A stretch of DNA of 12,087 nucleotides from assembly GCA_037139095.1 (NCBI GenBank), contig JBAXHD010000062.1, forward strand, positions 1-12,087, given 5' to 3'. How positions within the stretch are numbered: the stretch's first letter is position 1; each line of letters opens with the position of its first letter. The translations under genes and the position numbers were made by a program. Shown here one piece after another: positions 6,493 to 12,087 of this stretch. This stretch comes from WLMZ01 sp037139095 (GTDB lineage Bacteria > Actinomycetota > Acidimicrobiia > Acidimicrobiales > Ilumatobacteraceae). The notes under the pieces are model-generated. The model worked only from the letters and a program-made list of their open reading frames with translations. It was not told where the DNA came from and ran no database searches.

Positions 6493-6876
6493 ATGCGTCT
6501 CTCGAAAGACCTCATCCCTACAAAGATCGATATCCCAGGCGCTAAGGCACGCCAACTCTCTGACTTCGGGGCCGCCTACGGCGTGCTGGGCGTGGAGTAC
6601 TTCAGCATGGGCGCCGGCGTAGACCTCGCACCACTGCTTGAGGGCCTCAAGGGCGACGTCTGCCACTCCCCCCACTGGGGCTACATGATCTCGGGCGACC
6701 TCGTGGCGAGCTACGCCGATGGATCAACCGAGAACTGCGTGGGCGGCGACGTCTTCTACTGGCCAGCCGGCCACTCAATTCGAGTGAACGAAGACGCCGA
6801 GCTCATTTTGTTCAGCCCCCAGCACGAACACCTTGAAGTGATCGGGCACATCGCCAAGAAGCTTGGCGTCGCCTGA
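6493..6876 (+). CDS. Small single-domain cupin protein
   Basis: 127 aa from the ATG at 6493. The reading frame is open further upstream, to 6259, but that part lies in the divergent TPR gene and is not used. Residues 54-108 carry the cupin signature: CHSPHWGYMISGDLVASYADG (57-77), with H58 and H61 and a Gly-rich turn, then GGDVFYWPAGHSI (84-96) with H94 as the second-motif histidine. The first motif has H-x2-H rather than the usual H-x-H, so metal binding is likely but its geometry is uncertain. There is no signal peptide, so it should be cytosolic. Substrate and reaction cannot be deduced; small cupins may be enzymes, isomerases or ligand sensors. It converges on the acyl-CoA synthetase gene with a 12-bp gap. 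Confidence 0.8.
   Translation: MRLSKDLIPTKIDIPGAKARQLSDFGAAYGVLGVEYFSMGAGVDLAPLLEGLKGDVCHSPHWGYMISGDLVASYADGSTENCVGGDVFYWPAGHSIRVNEDAELILFSPQHEHLEVIGHIAKKLGVA
6852..6868. terminator. Hairpin at the cupin / acyl-CoA synthetase convergent end
   Basis: CGCCAAG (6852-6858), loop AAG, CTTGGCG (6862-6868): a perfect 7-bp stem. It is inside the last codons of the cupin gene and about 20 bases downstream of the minus-strand ligase stop (6889-6891), where it could end ligase transcription. No T-run follows on the minus strand. It may be chance within coding sequence. Confidence 0.3.
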
Positions 6877-6888
6877 GAGCTGAGTCGT

Positions 6889-8421
6889 TTAGAGCGAAGG
6901 GAACTGCAGTCGCAGATCGCGCTTCAGGATCTTGCCGGATGCGTTGCGTGGAATCGAATCGACGAAGCGCACCGCAACCGGCGTCTTGAACCGAGCAAGT
7001 TTGCCGTCGCAAAACGCGAGCACTGTCTGCTCGTCGAGTTCGGGGTCCTTACGCACGGCGATAGCAATCGCGCTCTCGCCCCACTTCTCTGACGGCACGC
7101 CAATGACGGCTGCGTCAGCAACGCCGGGGCATGACAACAACAGGTTCTCGATCTCGGCGGGGTACACGTTTTCGCCACCGCTAATGATCATGTCTTTGAG
7201 CCGGTCCTGAATGAAGATGAACCCTTCGTCGTCGCGGATGCCCATGTCGCCCGAGTAGAACCATCCGTTGCGGATGCTCTCGGCGGTGGCATCGGGGCGA
7301 TTCCAGTAGCCCTTCATGATGTGGTCGCCACTGATGATGATTTCGCCCGACTCGTTGTCGTCGCACTCTGATCCGTCGGGACGTACGACTTTGACCTTGG
7401 TGTGGAAGTAGCTCTTGCCAGTAGAGCCCGCCTTGCGGATCGCGATGTCGGGTGTGGTGACGCAGGCAGGCCCGCATGTTTCGGTGAGGCCGTACACCTG
7501 ATGAATGTCGATACCCATCTCGAGGTACTGATGGATCAGCGTGACCGGCACGGGAGCAGCACCACTGAGGAACCAGCGCACCGATGACTTGTTGTGCTTG
7601 GCTGGGTCATAGGTGACCCGCATTGCCTGCAACATCGCCGGCACCAACAGCGCGTTATTGATGCGTTCTTCGGTCACCAGTTCCCACGCCTTCGCGGGAT
7701 CGAACGAGCGCATCAGAATCTGGGCAAGTCCGCGATAGGTGGTGATCATCGCCGGGCTCAGCGCACCCACATGGAACAACGGCATCGGGTTGAGATAGCG
7801 GTCGCCGACACTGAAGTCGCTCGTGGCATTCAACGTGAGCAGCGCTGCCATCTGAGTGTTATGCGTGTGCATCACGCCCTTGGGCAGGCCCGTGGTTCCC
7901 GATGTGTACATGATGTACAACAGGTCGTCGTTGAACGCCGTAACGGTTGGCTCCGTGCCCGGCTGCGGGTCGACGAGGCTGTTGAATTCGGCTGCGAACG
8001 ATGGCGTGGTGTCGGCCGAGCCGACGTGAATCCAGTGGGCGACATCGGTCTTGTCGCCGCGCGACTGCAGGTCGACTACCGACGCCAGAAACTCTTCGCC
8101 GTAGAACAACACCGTGGTGCCCGAGTCTTTGAGAATGAACTCGAGTTCGTTCGGCACAAGGCGCCAGTTCAGCGGCACCACCACGCCTCCGATCTTGGCG
8201 ATAGCAAAAAAGGCCGTAAGGAACTCGTGCGAGTTCATCATCAACAGCGCTACTCGATCACCTTTTTTCACCAACGGCGAGATGGCGTGGGCCACCTGGT
8301 TGGAGCGTGCATTGAGTTGCTCGTAGGAGAAACGTCGGTCCGCGGCCACGTCGTACAACGCCTCGAGATCGGGGTTGATGTACGCGCGCTGTGTAAGAAG
8401 TTGACCGATGTTCACCTGCAT
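6889..8421 (-). CDS. Class I acyl-CoA synthetase (AMP-dependent, FadD-like)
   Basis: 510 aa from the ATG at 8421, usual family length. It activates a carboxylic acid with ATP to an acyl-adenylate and transfers it to CoA. All ANL-superfamily motifs are visible: P-loop YTSGTTGLPKG (172-182), YGLTET (310-315), YSGDMG (389-394), hinge region RLKDMIISGGENVYPAEIE (407-425) and PRNASGKILKRDL (491-503), with K497 the adenylation lysine. No transmembrane span or signal is seen, so it is probably cytosolic. The ATG at 8430 (adding MAV) is an alternative start; a TTG at 8481 would run through the divergent SRPBCC start and is rejected. CAATAT on the minus strand (8429-8434), 7 bases before the 8421 ATG, is a weak -10 candidate. 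It is divergent from the SRPBCC-P450 pair, suggesting a shared pathway for a lipid, branched-chain or sterol-derived acid. Chain-length specificity cannot be read from sequence. Confidence 0.92.
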   Translation of the reverse strand: MQVNIGQLLTQRAYINPDLEALYDVAADRRFSYEQLNARSNQVAHAISPLVKKGDRVALLMMNSHEFLTAFFAIAKIGGVVVPLNWRLVPNELEFILKDSGTTVLFYGEEFLASVVDLQSRGDKTDVAHWIHVGSADTTPSFAAEFNSLVDPQPGTEPTVTAFNDDLLYIMYTSGTTGLPKGVMHTHNTQMAALLTLNATSDFSVGDRYLNPMPLFHVGALSPAMITTYRGLAQILMRSFDPAKAWELVTEERINNALLVPAMLQAMRVTYDPAKHNKSSVRWFLSGAAPVPVTLIHQYLEMGIDIHQVYGLTETCGPACVTTPDIAIRKAGSTGKSYFHTKVKVVRPDGSECDDNESGEIIISGDHIMKGYWNRPDATAESIRNGWFYSGDMGIRDDEGFIFIQDRLKDMIISGGENVYPAEIENLLLSCPGVADAAVIGVPSEKWGESAIAIAVRKDPELDEQTVLAFCDGKLARFKTPVAVRFVDSIPRNASGKILKRDLRLQFPSL

Positions 8422-8453
8422 GACGGCCATATTGGCATAGCTCGCTGATTGCT

Positions 8454-8467
8454 CTGAACATGTACAG
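8454..8467. promoter_or_regulatory. Near-perfect 14-bp palindrome, candidate operator
   Basis: CTGAACATGTACAG reads CTG-N-ACATGT-N-CAG and is symmetric except for the two N positions. It sits between the divergent ligase (start 8421) and SRPBCC (start 8475) genes and overlaps the predicted -10 box at 8463-8468, so a bound dimer would block the SRPBCC-P450 promoter and possibly the ligase promoter. Its AAC-N2-GTA core partly resembles the AAC-N2-GTT core of the sterol regulator KstR of mycobacteria, but the outer T/A bases do not match. Confidence 0.5.
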
Positions 8468-8468
8468 T
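8463..8468 (+). promoter_or_regulatory. Predicted -10 box TACAGT of a leaderless promoter
   Basis: TACAGT fits the actinobacterial TANNNT pattern and is followed by exactly 6 bases (CATGCC) and the ATG at 8475. This implies transcription starting at the start codon and supports 8475 over the upstream in-frame ATG at 8460. No convincing -35 hexamer is seen. Confidence 0.55.
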
Positions 8469-8474
8469 CATGCC

Positions 8475-8933
8475 ATGTCAAACCTCGTTTCTGTCTCCCG
8501 AGATATCGTCGCTAGCCCCGAGAAAGTGTGGGCGCTCGTTTCTGATCTGCCACGAATGGGCGAATGGTCACCCGAAAACCAAGGCGGCGAATGGGTCAAG
8601 GGCGCCACGCAGGCCGCAGTTGGAGCTCGCTTTGCGGGATCGAACAAGAACGGCAAGAAGAAGTGGAAGACCGTTGTTGAAGTGAATGTTTGCGACGCGC
8701 CAAAGAGGTTGTCGTTTGGCTTGATGTTGCTCGGCAAAGACTGGTGCGACTGGATCTACGAGATCGAGCCAACAGCCACCGGTTGCCGCGTAACCCACAG
8801 CTGGGATGACCACCGCAAGTCGTGGCACGACCGTTTGGGCAAGGTAGTCAGCGGCGTCTCAGACCGGGCAACGCACAACCGAGCGAACATGGAAGTCACA
8901 CTCAACAATCTCGCTGCCGCAGCCGAGAAATAG
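8475..8933 (+). CDS. SRPBCC (polyketide cyclase/dehydrase-like) protein
   Basis: 152 aa. It begins VSVSRDIVASPEKVWALVSDLPRM, the first strand and helix of the START/Bet v1-like (SRPBCC) fold, then GEWSPENQGGEWVKG (29-43), a basic turn SNKNGKKKWKT (56-66), a strand pair around APKRLSFGLM (75-84), YEIEPTATGCRVTHSWDD (95-112), and a long C-terminal helix ending LNNLAAAAEK. This fold makes a hydrophobic cavity for lipids, polyketides or aromatic compounds. Some members are enzymes and others carriers; no catalytic residue can be assigned. Its stop lies 4 bases before the P450 start, so the two are co-transcribed, and it may bind or present the P450 substrate or product. An ATG at 8460 would add MYSHA, but it lies upstream of the predicted transcription start. 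Confidence 0.85.
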   Translation: MSNLVSVSRDIVASPEKVWALVSDLPRMGEWSPENQGGEWVKGATQAAVGARFAGSNKNGKKKWKTVVEVNVCDAPKRLSFGLMLLGKDWCDWIYEIEPTATGCRVTHSWDDHRKSWHDRLGKVVSGVSDRATHNRANMEVTLNNLAAAAEK

Positions 8934-8937
8934 ACAC

Positions 8938-10158
8938 ATGAGCAACGCCCGCGGCATCGACCTGTCGCACATTGATCTCCTCGCCAACACATGGTCGCGC
9001 GAAGCGCCACACGATCAGTTCGATCTGCTGCGCCGAGATGCCCCAGTGTTCTGGCACGACGAACCAAACGGCTCAGGGTTTTGGGCCATCACCAAACACG
9101 CCGACGTGAAAAAGATCAGTCGAGACCCGCGCACGTTTTCGTCGGCGCTCGGCTCTACGTTCATCCCCGATCAAGACGAAGAGACGCTGATGATGCTGCG
9201 TCTCAGCGTGTTGAACATGGACGACCCGCAACACACTCGCTACCGCAACATCGTCGCCAAGGGTTTCACCCCGCGCGTCATCGCCAAACTTGTCGAAGAC
9301 ACCAACGCACGAGCTGCGCGTGTTGTCGACGAGGTTGTGGCTCGCGGCGAGTGCGAGTTCGTGAACGACATCGCCTCCAAGGTGCCGATCCAGACCATCT
9401 GCACGATGCTTGGCCTCGACGACGAGTTGTGGCCGCGCATGGTTGAACTCACCAACATGATGATCAGCGGACTCGACGCCGACGCACAAGGTGCTGGCCA
9501 AGTTGCCGCGATGGAGGTGTACGCGCTGTGCGACCAGATGGCCGCCGCTCGCCGCGCCGAACCCCGCGACGACATCATGACCGCACTCGTCAACGCCGAA
9601 GTAGATGGCGAACGGCTCGACGATGGCGAACTCAACATGTTCTTCATCACGCTCATTGTGGCCGGCAACGAGACCACACGAAATCTGATCAACCACTCGA
9701 TGTTGGCGCTCATCGACAACCCTGGCGAAGCCGATCGCCTGCGCGCCGACGAATCGCTGTGGCCCACCGCAGTCGAGGAGATGTTGCGCTACGGCACCTC
9801 AATCGCAAACTTCCGCCGCACCGCCACAACCGACGTCGAGCTGCGCGGCACGCAGATCAAAGCGGGCGACAAGGTCGTGATGTATTACGCATCGGCCAAT
9901 CGCGACGAAGAAGTGTTCGCCGATCCACATCGCTTCGATGTATCACGCCGGCCAAACGACCATGTCACGTTCGGCGGCGGCGGGGTTCACTTTTGTCTCG
10001 GCGCCAGTCTTGCCAAGGCACAAATTCGCGCAACGATGCACGAGGTCGTTCAGCGCCTTGGCAACCCGCAACTGGCTGCTCCCATCACTCGGCTCAAGAG
10101 CGACTTCGTGAATGGCGTGACCCACATGCCCATCACGTTCACGCAACGCAACGGCTAA
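8938..10158 (+). CDS. Cytochrome P450 of the CYP124/CYP125/CYP142 group
   Basis: 406 aa, full length for a soluble bacterial class I P450. Visible motifs: the I-helix oxygen-activation motif AGNETT (242-247), the K-helix ExxR E281-M-L-R284, NFRRTAT (291-297), and the heme loop FGGGGVHFCLGASLA with C353 as heme-iron ligand. The heme loop has one residue more than the textbook FGxGxHxCxG; actinobacterial CYP124 and CYP125 share this longer form, and the I-helix and NFRRTATTDVELRG region also resemble them. Those enzymes hydroxylate terminal methyl groups of methyl-branched lipids or cholesterol side chains. That activity is inferred here, and subfamily assignment needs alignment. It follows the SRPBCC gene by 4 bases. 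No ferredoxin or reductase gene is in the window, so electrons must come from elsewhere. It is convergent with the pentapeptide-repeat gene. Confidence 0.93.
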   Translation: MSNARGIDLSHIDLLANTWSREAPHDQFDLLRRDAPVFWHDEPNGSGFWAITKHADVKKISRDPRTFSSALGSTFIPDQDEETLMMLRLSVLNMDDPQHTRYRNIVAKGFTPRVIAKLVEDTNARAARVVDEVVARGECEFVNDIASKVPIQTICTMLGLDDELWPRMVELTNMMISGLDADAQGAGQVAAMEVYALCDQMAAARRAEPRDDIMTALVNAEVDGERLDDGELNMFFITLIVAGNETTRNLINHSMLALIDNPGEADRLRADESLWPTAVEEMLRYGTSIANFRRTATTDVELRGTQIKAGDKVVMYYASANRDEEVFADPHRFDVSRRPNDHVTFGGGGVHFCLGASLAKAQIRATMHEVVQRLGNPQLAAPITRLKSDFVNGVTHMPITFTQRNG

Positions 10159-10167
10159 CGCACTGCC

Positions 10168-10188
10168 CGACCCGCTACTCAGGGGTCG
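10168..10188. terminator. Possible terminator hairpin after the P450 gene
   Basis: CGACCC (10168-10173), 9-base loop, GGGTCG (10183-10188). It starts 9 bases after the P450 stop and covers the stop codon of the convergent pentapeptide-repeat gene. No T-run follows, and the large loop weakens the call. Confidence 0.3.
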
Positions 10189-10838
10189 ACGCGAGACAAC
10201 ACTTCTACGCCAAGCGCTGCAAGTAACAACGAAGCAAACGCTGGCTCTTGATCGGCGTCGATGGCGATGGGCATCAAGCTCATTGCGCCCCGCAGCCCAT
10301 CGAGCGTTGAGCCATGCAGCTGACCACGCTCGACCGAGATCTTTGATACATCGGCGTCGGCGAGATCGCAGTCCCACCACGCCACACCCTTGAACGACGC
10401 CGAATTGAACTCAGCGCCCACAAGACGGCACTGCTCAAAGCGAATGAACTCCCCTTGGGCATGACGCATGTTGACGCCATCCATTCGGCAGTCAACAAAC
10501 CGCACATCTCGCATTCGCGCCTGCGACAGGCGCGCACCCGAGAGCTTGCATTCGCGGAACTCGACCCGCGTTAGTGCAACACCATCGAGGTCTGCGGCAG
10601 ACAGATCGCAGCCCTGGATCACCGTGTCGACAAACCGGGAACTGGCAAGTGGAGCTGCCACCAACGACGCGCGCTCGATGCGCCCGTTCGACACCTGCAA
10701 CACATCGTCGAACTCGTGATGCAACTGGCCGGTCAACACCACGCCTTCGCCAACCTCGCCGTGCAGTAGTGCGTCGAGCTCAATTCGCTCGAGCGCATCA
10801 CGCACCCGCGGCGCTGCGGGTCGATCACTACGCGCCAT
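10179..10838 (-). CDS. Pentapeptide-repeat protein
   Basis: 219 aa from the ATG at 10838, chosen because TACCGT lies exactly 6 bases upstream, giving a leaderless start. The frame stays open to 10949, but that would run across the divergent transporter start. Residues 50-180 are A(D/N)Lxx-type pentapeptide repeats, for example CDLSAADLDGVALTRVEFREC (77-97), CKLSGARLSQARMRDVRFVDC (97-117) and CRLVGAEFNSASFKGVAWWDC (137-157). They form a right-handed quadrilateral beta-helix. Cysteine recurs every 20 residues (77, 97, 117, 137, 157), one per full helical turn of four pentapeptides. The C-terminal LDGLRGAMSLMPIAID segment and the final LLAALGVEVL helix are common caps in actinobacterial members. 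Some relatives (MfpA, Qnr) mimic DNA and protect gyrase, but most have no known role and there is no specific evidence for gyrase binding here. No signal peptide is seen. Confidence 0.88.
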   Translation of the reverse strand: MARSDRPAAPRVRDALERIELDALLHGEVGEGVVLTGQLHHEFDDVLQVSNGRIERASLVAAPLASSRFVDTVIQGCDLSAADLDGVALTRVEFRECKLSGARLSQARMRDVRFVDCRMDGVNMRHAQGEFIRFEQCRLVGAEFNSASFKGVAWWDCDLADADVSKISVERGQLHGSTLDGLRGAMSLMPIAIDADQEPAFASLLLAALGVEVLSRVDP

Positions 10839-10844
10839 GACACG

Positions 10845-10850
10845 ACGGTA
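10845..10850 (-). promoter_or_regulatory. Predicted -10 box TACCGT of a leaderless promoter
   Basis: On the minus strand TACCGT (TANNNT pattern) is followed by 6 bases (CGTGTC) and the ATG at 10838. No Shine-Dalgarno sequence is present. This is the same arrangement as before the genes at 177 and 8475. Confidence 0.5.
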
Positions 10851-10911
10851 GCCAATCGAGCCCGCCAAGTAAGAACCTGTTTGCCGACGTGAATGCTGAC
10901 ACACTGACGGC

Positions 10912-12087
10912 GTGGACAGCCGCCCAAAAAGGTTTGCAGCCTTTAGCAACCGAAATTTCCGGCTCTACTTCATCGGCCAAACGATCTCAAGCATCGGATC
11001 GTGGACGCAATCACTCGCTCTCATCTGGCTCGTTCTCGAGATCACCAACCGCAGTGATCGACTCGGCCTCGCCGTAGCGCTGCAGTTCTTGCCAATGCTG
11101 ATCCTCGGAGCACCTGCAGGAGTACTCGCCGACAAGTTCGATAACCGGCGGCTGCTCATTGTCACATCAGCGGCGTCGGGCCTGGCCGCGTTGATATTCG
11201 GAATCGTGGTCGCAACAGGGCACATCACTATCTGGTGGATCTACATCCTGACCCTGCTGTTGGGCCTTGCGCTGGCTGCCGAACGGCCGGCGATGCAGGC
11301 CATTCTGTATCAACTCGTCGGACCCAAACTGCTGCCCAGCGCAGTGGCCACGAACAGCACGATCAACTCAGTGTCGCGACTCATCGGACCAGCATTGGCC
11401 GGCGGGCTCATCGCTACGGTTGGCGTGAAGACGTGCTTCTACATCAACGCTGCGAGTTACCTCGTGGTGATTGGCGCCTTGATTGCGCTGCGGTCGAGCG
11501 AGTTCACTGCGCGACCCCTGATCGAAGGCACGAAAGGTCGACTACGCGAGGGGTTTGCGTATGTGCGAGCCAATCCAAACGTGGCCCGTCCGTTGCTCGT
11601 GATGACCATTGTCGGCATTGCCGCCTACAACTTTCAGACCACATTCCCAGCGATGGTTCGCTTCGGATTCCACCGCGGCGCAGGAGGCGTAGGCACGGCA
11701 ATGAGCGTGAGCGCAATTGGCTCCATCATCGGTGGCATCTACATCGCTGGGATCAAACCGCATCCGCGAAAGACGTTGGCCATCACATTGTTGGGGTTCG
11801 GCGCCTCGCTGTTTGCACTGTCTATTACCCCGGGCTTCTGGCCGTTCGTTGGCATGACCATCGTGTTGGGGTTCGCTTCGGCGTCGTTCCAATCGGTGAA
11901 CACCGTGGTGTTGCAACAAGCCACAGAACCATCGATGCAGGGCCGGGTCATGGCGCTTCATCAGATGGCGTGGTTTGGCAGCACACCAATCGGTTCTGTG
12001 CTCATGGGTTGGATCATTCAGATCTCGTCGCCACGTGTGCCGTTCGCTCTCGCAGGATCCGCAGCGTTGATATGCGCTGTTGCCGTT
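10912..12087 (+). CDS. MFS transporter, MFS_3/EntS-like (3' end beyond window)
   Basis: 392 residues are visible from a GTG at 10912; an in-frame TGA at 10897 leaves no room for a much earlier start, and the frame is open at the window edge. The N-terminus RFAAFSNRNFRLYFIGQTIS (7-26), with the first membrane helix beginning SIGSWTQSLALIWLV, is typical of the MFS_3 group of drug/siderophore exporters. Motif A-like GVLADKFDNRRLL occupies 70-82 in the cytoplasmic loop between helices 2 and 3. Hydrophobic spans follow at about 52-70, 82-102, 107-123, 158-170, 178-193, 228-244, 262-280, 289-304, 310-330 and 355-371, so roughly one helix and the tail are missing. It is an inner-membrane proton-driven exporter by family; the substrate is unknown. 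The 73-bp divergent region with the pentapeptide-repeat gene has no strong Shine-Dalgarno sequence; CACACT at 10900-10905 is a weak -10 candidate 6 bases before the GTG. Confidence 0.88.
   Translation, partial: MDSRPKRFAAFSNRNFRLYFIGQTISSIGSWTQSLALIWLVLEITNRSDRLGLAVALQFLPMLILGAPAGVLADKFDNRRLLIVTSAASGLAALIFGIVVATGHITIWWIYILTLLLGLALAAERPAMQAILYQLVGPKLLPSAVATNSTINSVSRLIGPALAGGLIATVGVKTCFYINAASYLVVIGALIALRSSEFTARPLIEGTKGRLREGFAYVRANPNVARPLLVMTIVGIAAYNFQTTFPAMVRFGFHRGAGGVGTAMSVSAIGSIIGGIYIAGIKPHPRKTLAITLLGFGASLFALSITPGFWPFVGMTIVLGFASASFQSVNTVVLQQATEPSMQGRVMALHQMAWFGSTPIGSVLMGWIIQISSPRVPFALAGSAALICAVAV

Noticed and set aside
7594..8448. 284-codon plus-strand reading frame
   Set aside because: It is antisense to the acyl-CoA synthetase, whose complete motif set is unambiguous; the antisense product is His/Arg-rich with no domain.
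8433..8468. TTGGCA as a -35 box for the SRPBCC promoter
   Set aside because: The gap to the -10 TACAGT is 24 bases, too long for a sigma-70 type promoter.
8460..8474. ATG at 8460 as start of the SRPBCC protein
   Set aside because: It lies upstream of the transcription start implied by the -10 box at 8463-8468 and adds only MYSHA before the conserved fold.
1..12087. Defence system, prophage, transposon or CRISPR
   Set aside because: No transposase, integrase, nuclease, phage structural gene, terminal inverted repeats or regularly spaced repeat array was seen on either strand.

Overview
The window is GC-rich DNA with dense, mostly abutting genes, GC-biased third codon positions, frequent GTG starts and apparently leaderless promoters. 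It carries a CYP124/125-type cytochrome P450 and other families typical of high-GC Gram-positives. This points to an actinobacterium. An Acidimicrobiia-like lineage is my guess from the overall style, not something the sequence proves. I see no tRNA, rRNA, CRISPR array, insertion sequence or phage gene, and no gene-free stretch longer than about 180 bases.

Region 1 (1-4270, + strand) is a cell-surface glycan locus. A possible 3' end of an upstream gene is followed by a two-gene operon with a 4-base ATGA stop/start overlap. The first protein joins a QueC-like PP-loop ATP pyrophosphatase module, with an intact four-cysteine zinc-type motif, to a C-terminal segment resembling the donor-binding half of GT-B glycosyltransferases. 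The second joins a basic (S/T)RL repeat, a helical region, a GT2 (GT-A) glycosyltransferase and a polysaccharide pyruvyl transferase. Both are unusual multidomain proteins and are the best candidates here for something undescribed: a nucleotide-activating enzyme working with a transfer-and-pyruvylate enzyme on one surface polymer.

Region 2 (4271-6367, - strand) is a TPR-type helical-repeat protein with a C-terminal domain usually found at the end of large actinobacterial ATPase/TPR regulators. It is convergent with region 1, and the two stop codons touch within a TAGCTAGCTAG sequence that stops all three + frames.

Region 3 (6368-10158) looks like lipid or isoprenoid metabolism. It holds a small cupin (+), a class I acyl-CoA synthetase (-), and a divergent two-gene unit of an SRPBCC protein and a P450 (+). 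The ligase/SRPBCC divergent promoter contains a near-perfect 14-bp palindrome over the predicted -10 box, which suggests one repressor controls both directions. A plausible but unproven scheme is CoA activation of a carboxylic acid after P450 hydroxylation of a methyl-branched or sterol-like chain.

Region 4 (10159-12087) holds a pentapeptide-repeat protein (-) divergent from an MFS transporter (+) cut off by the window end.

Three genes (starts at 177, 8475 and 10838) have a TACNNT hexamer exactly 6 bases before the start codon. This is the layout of leaderless transcripts and helps fix those starts. All three convergent gene pairs have short hairpins at the junction.
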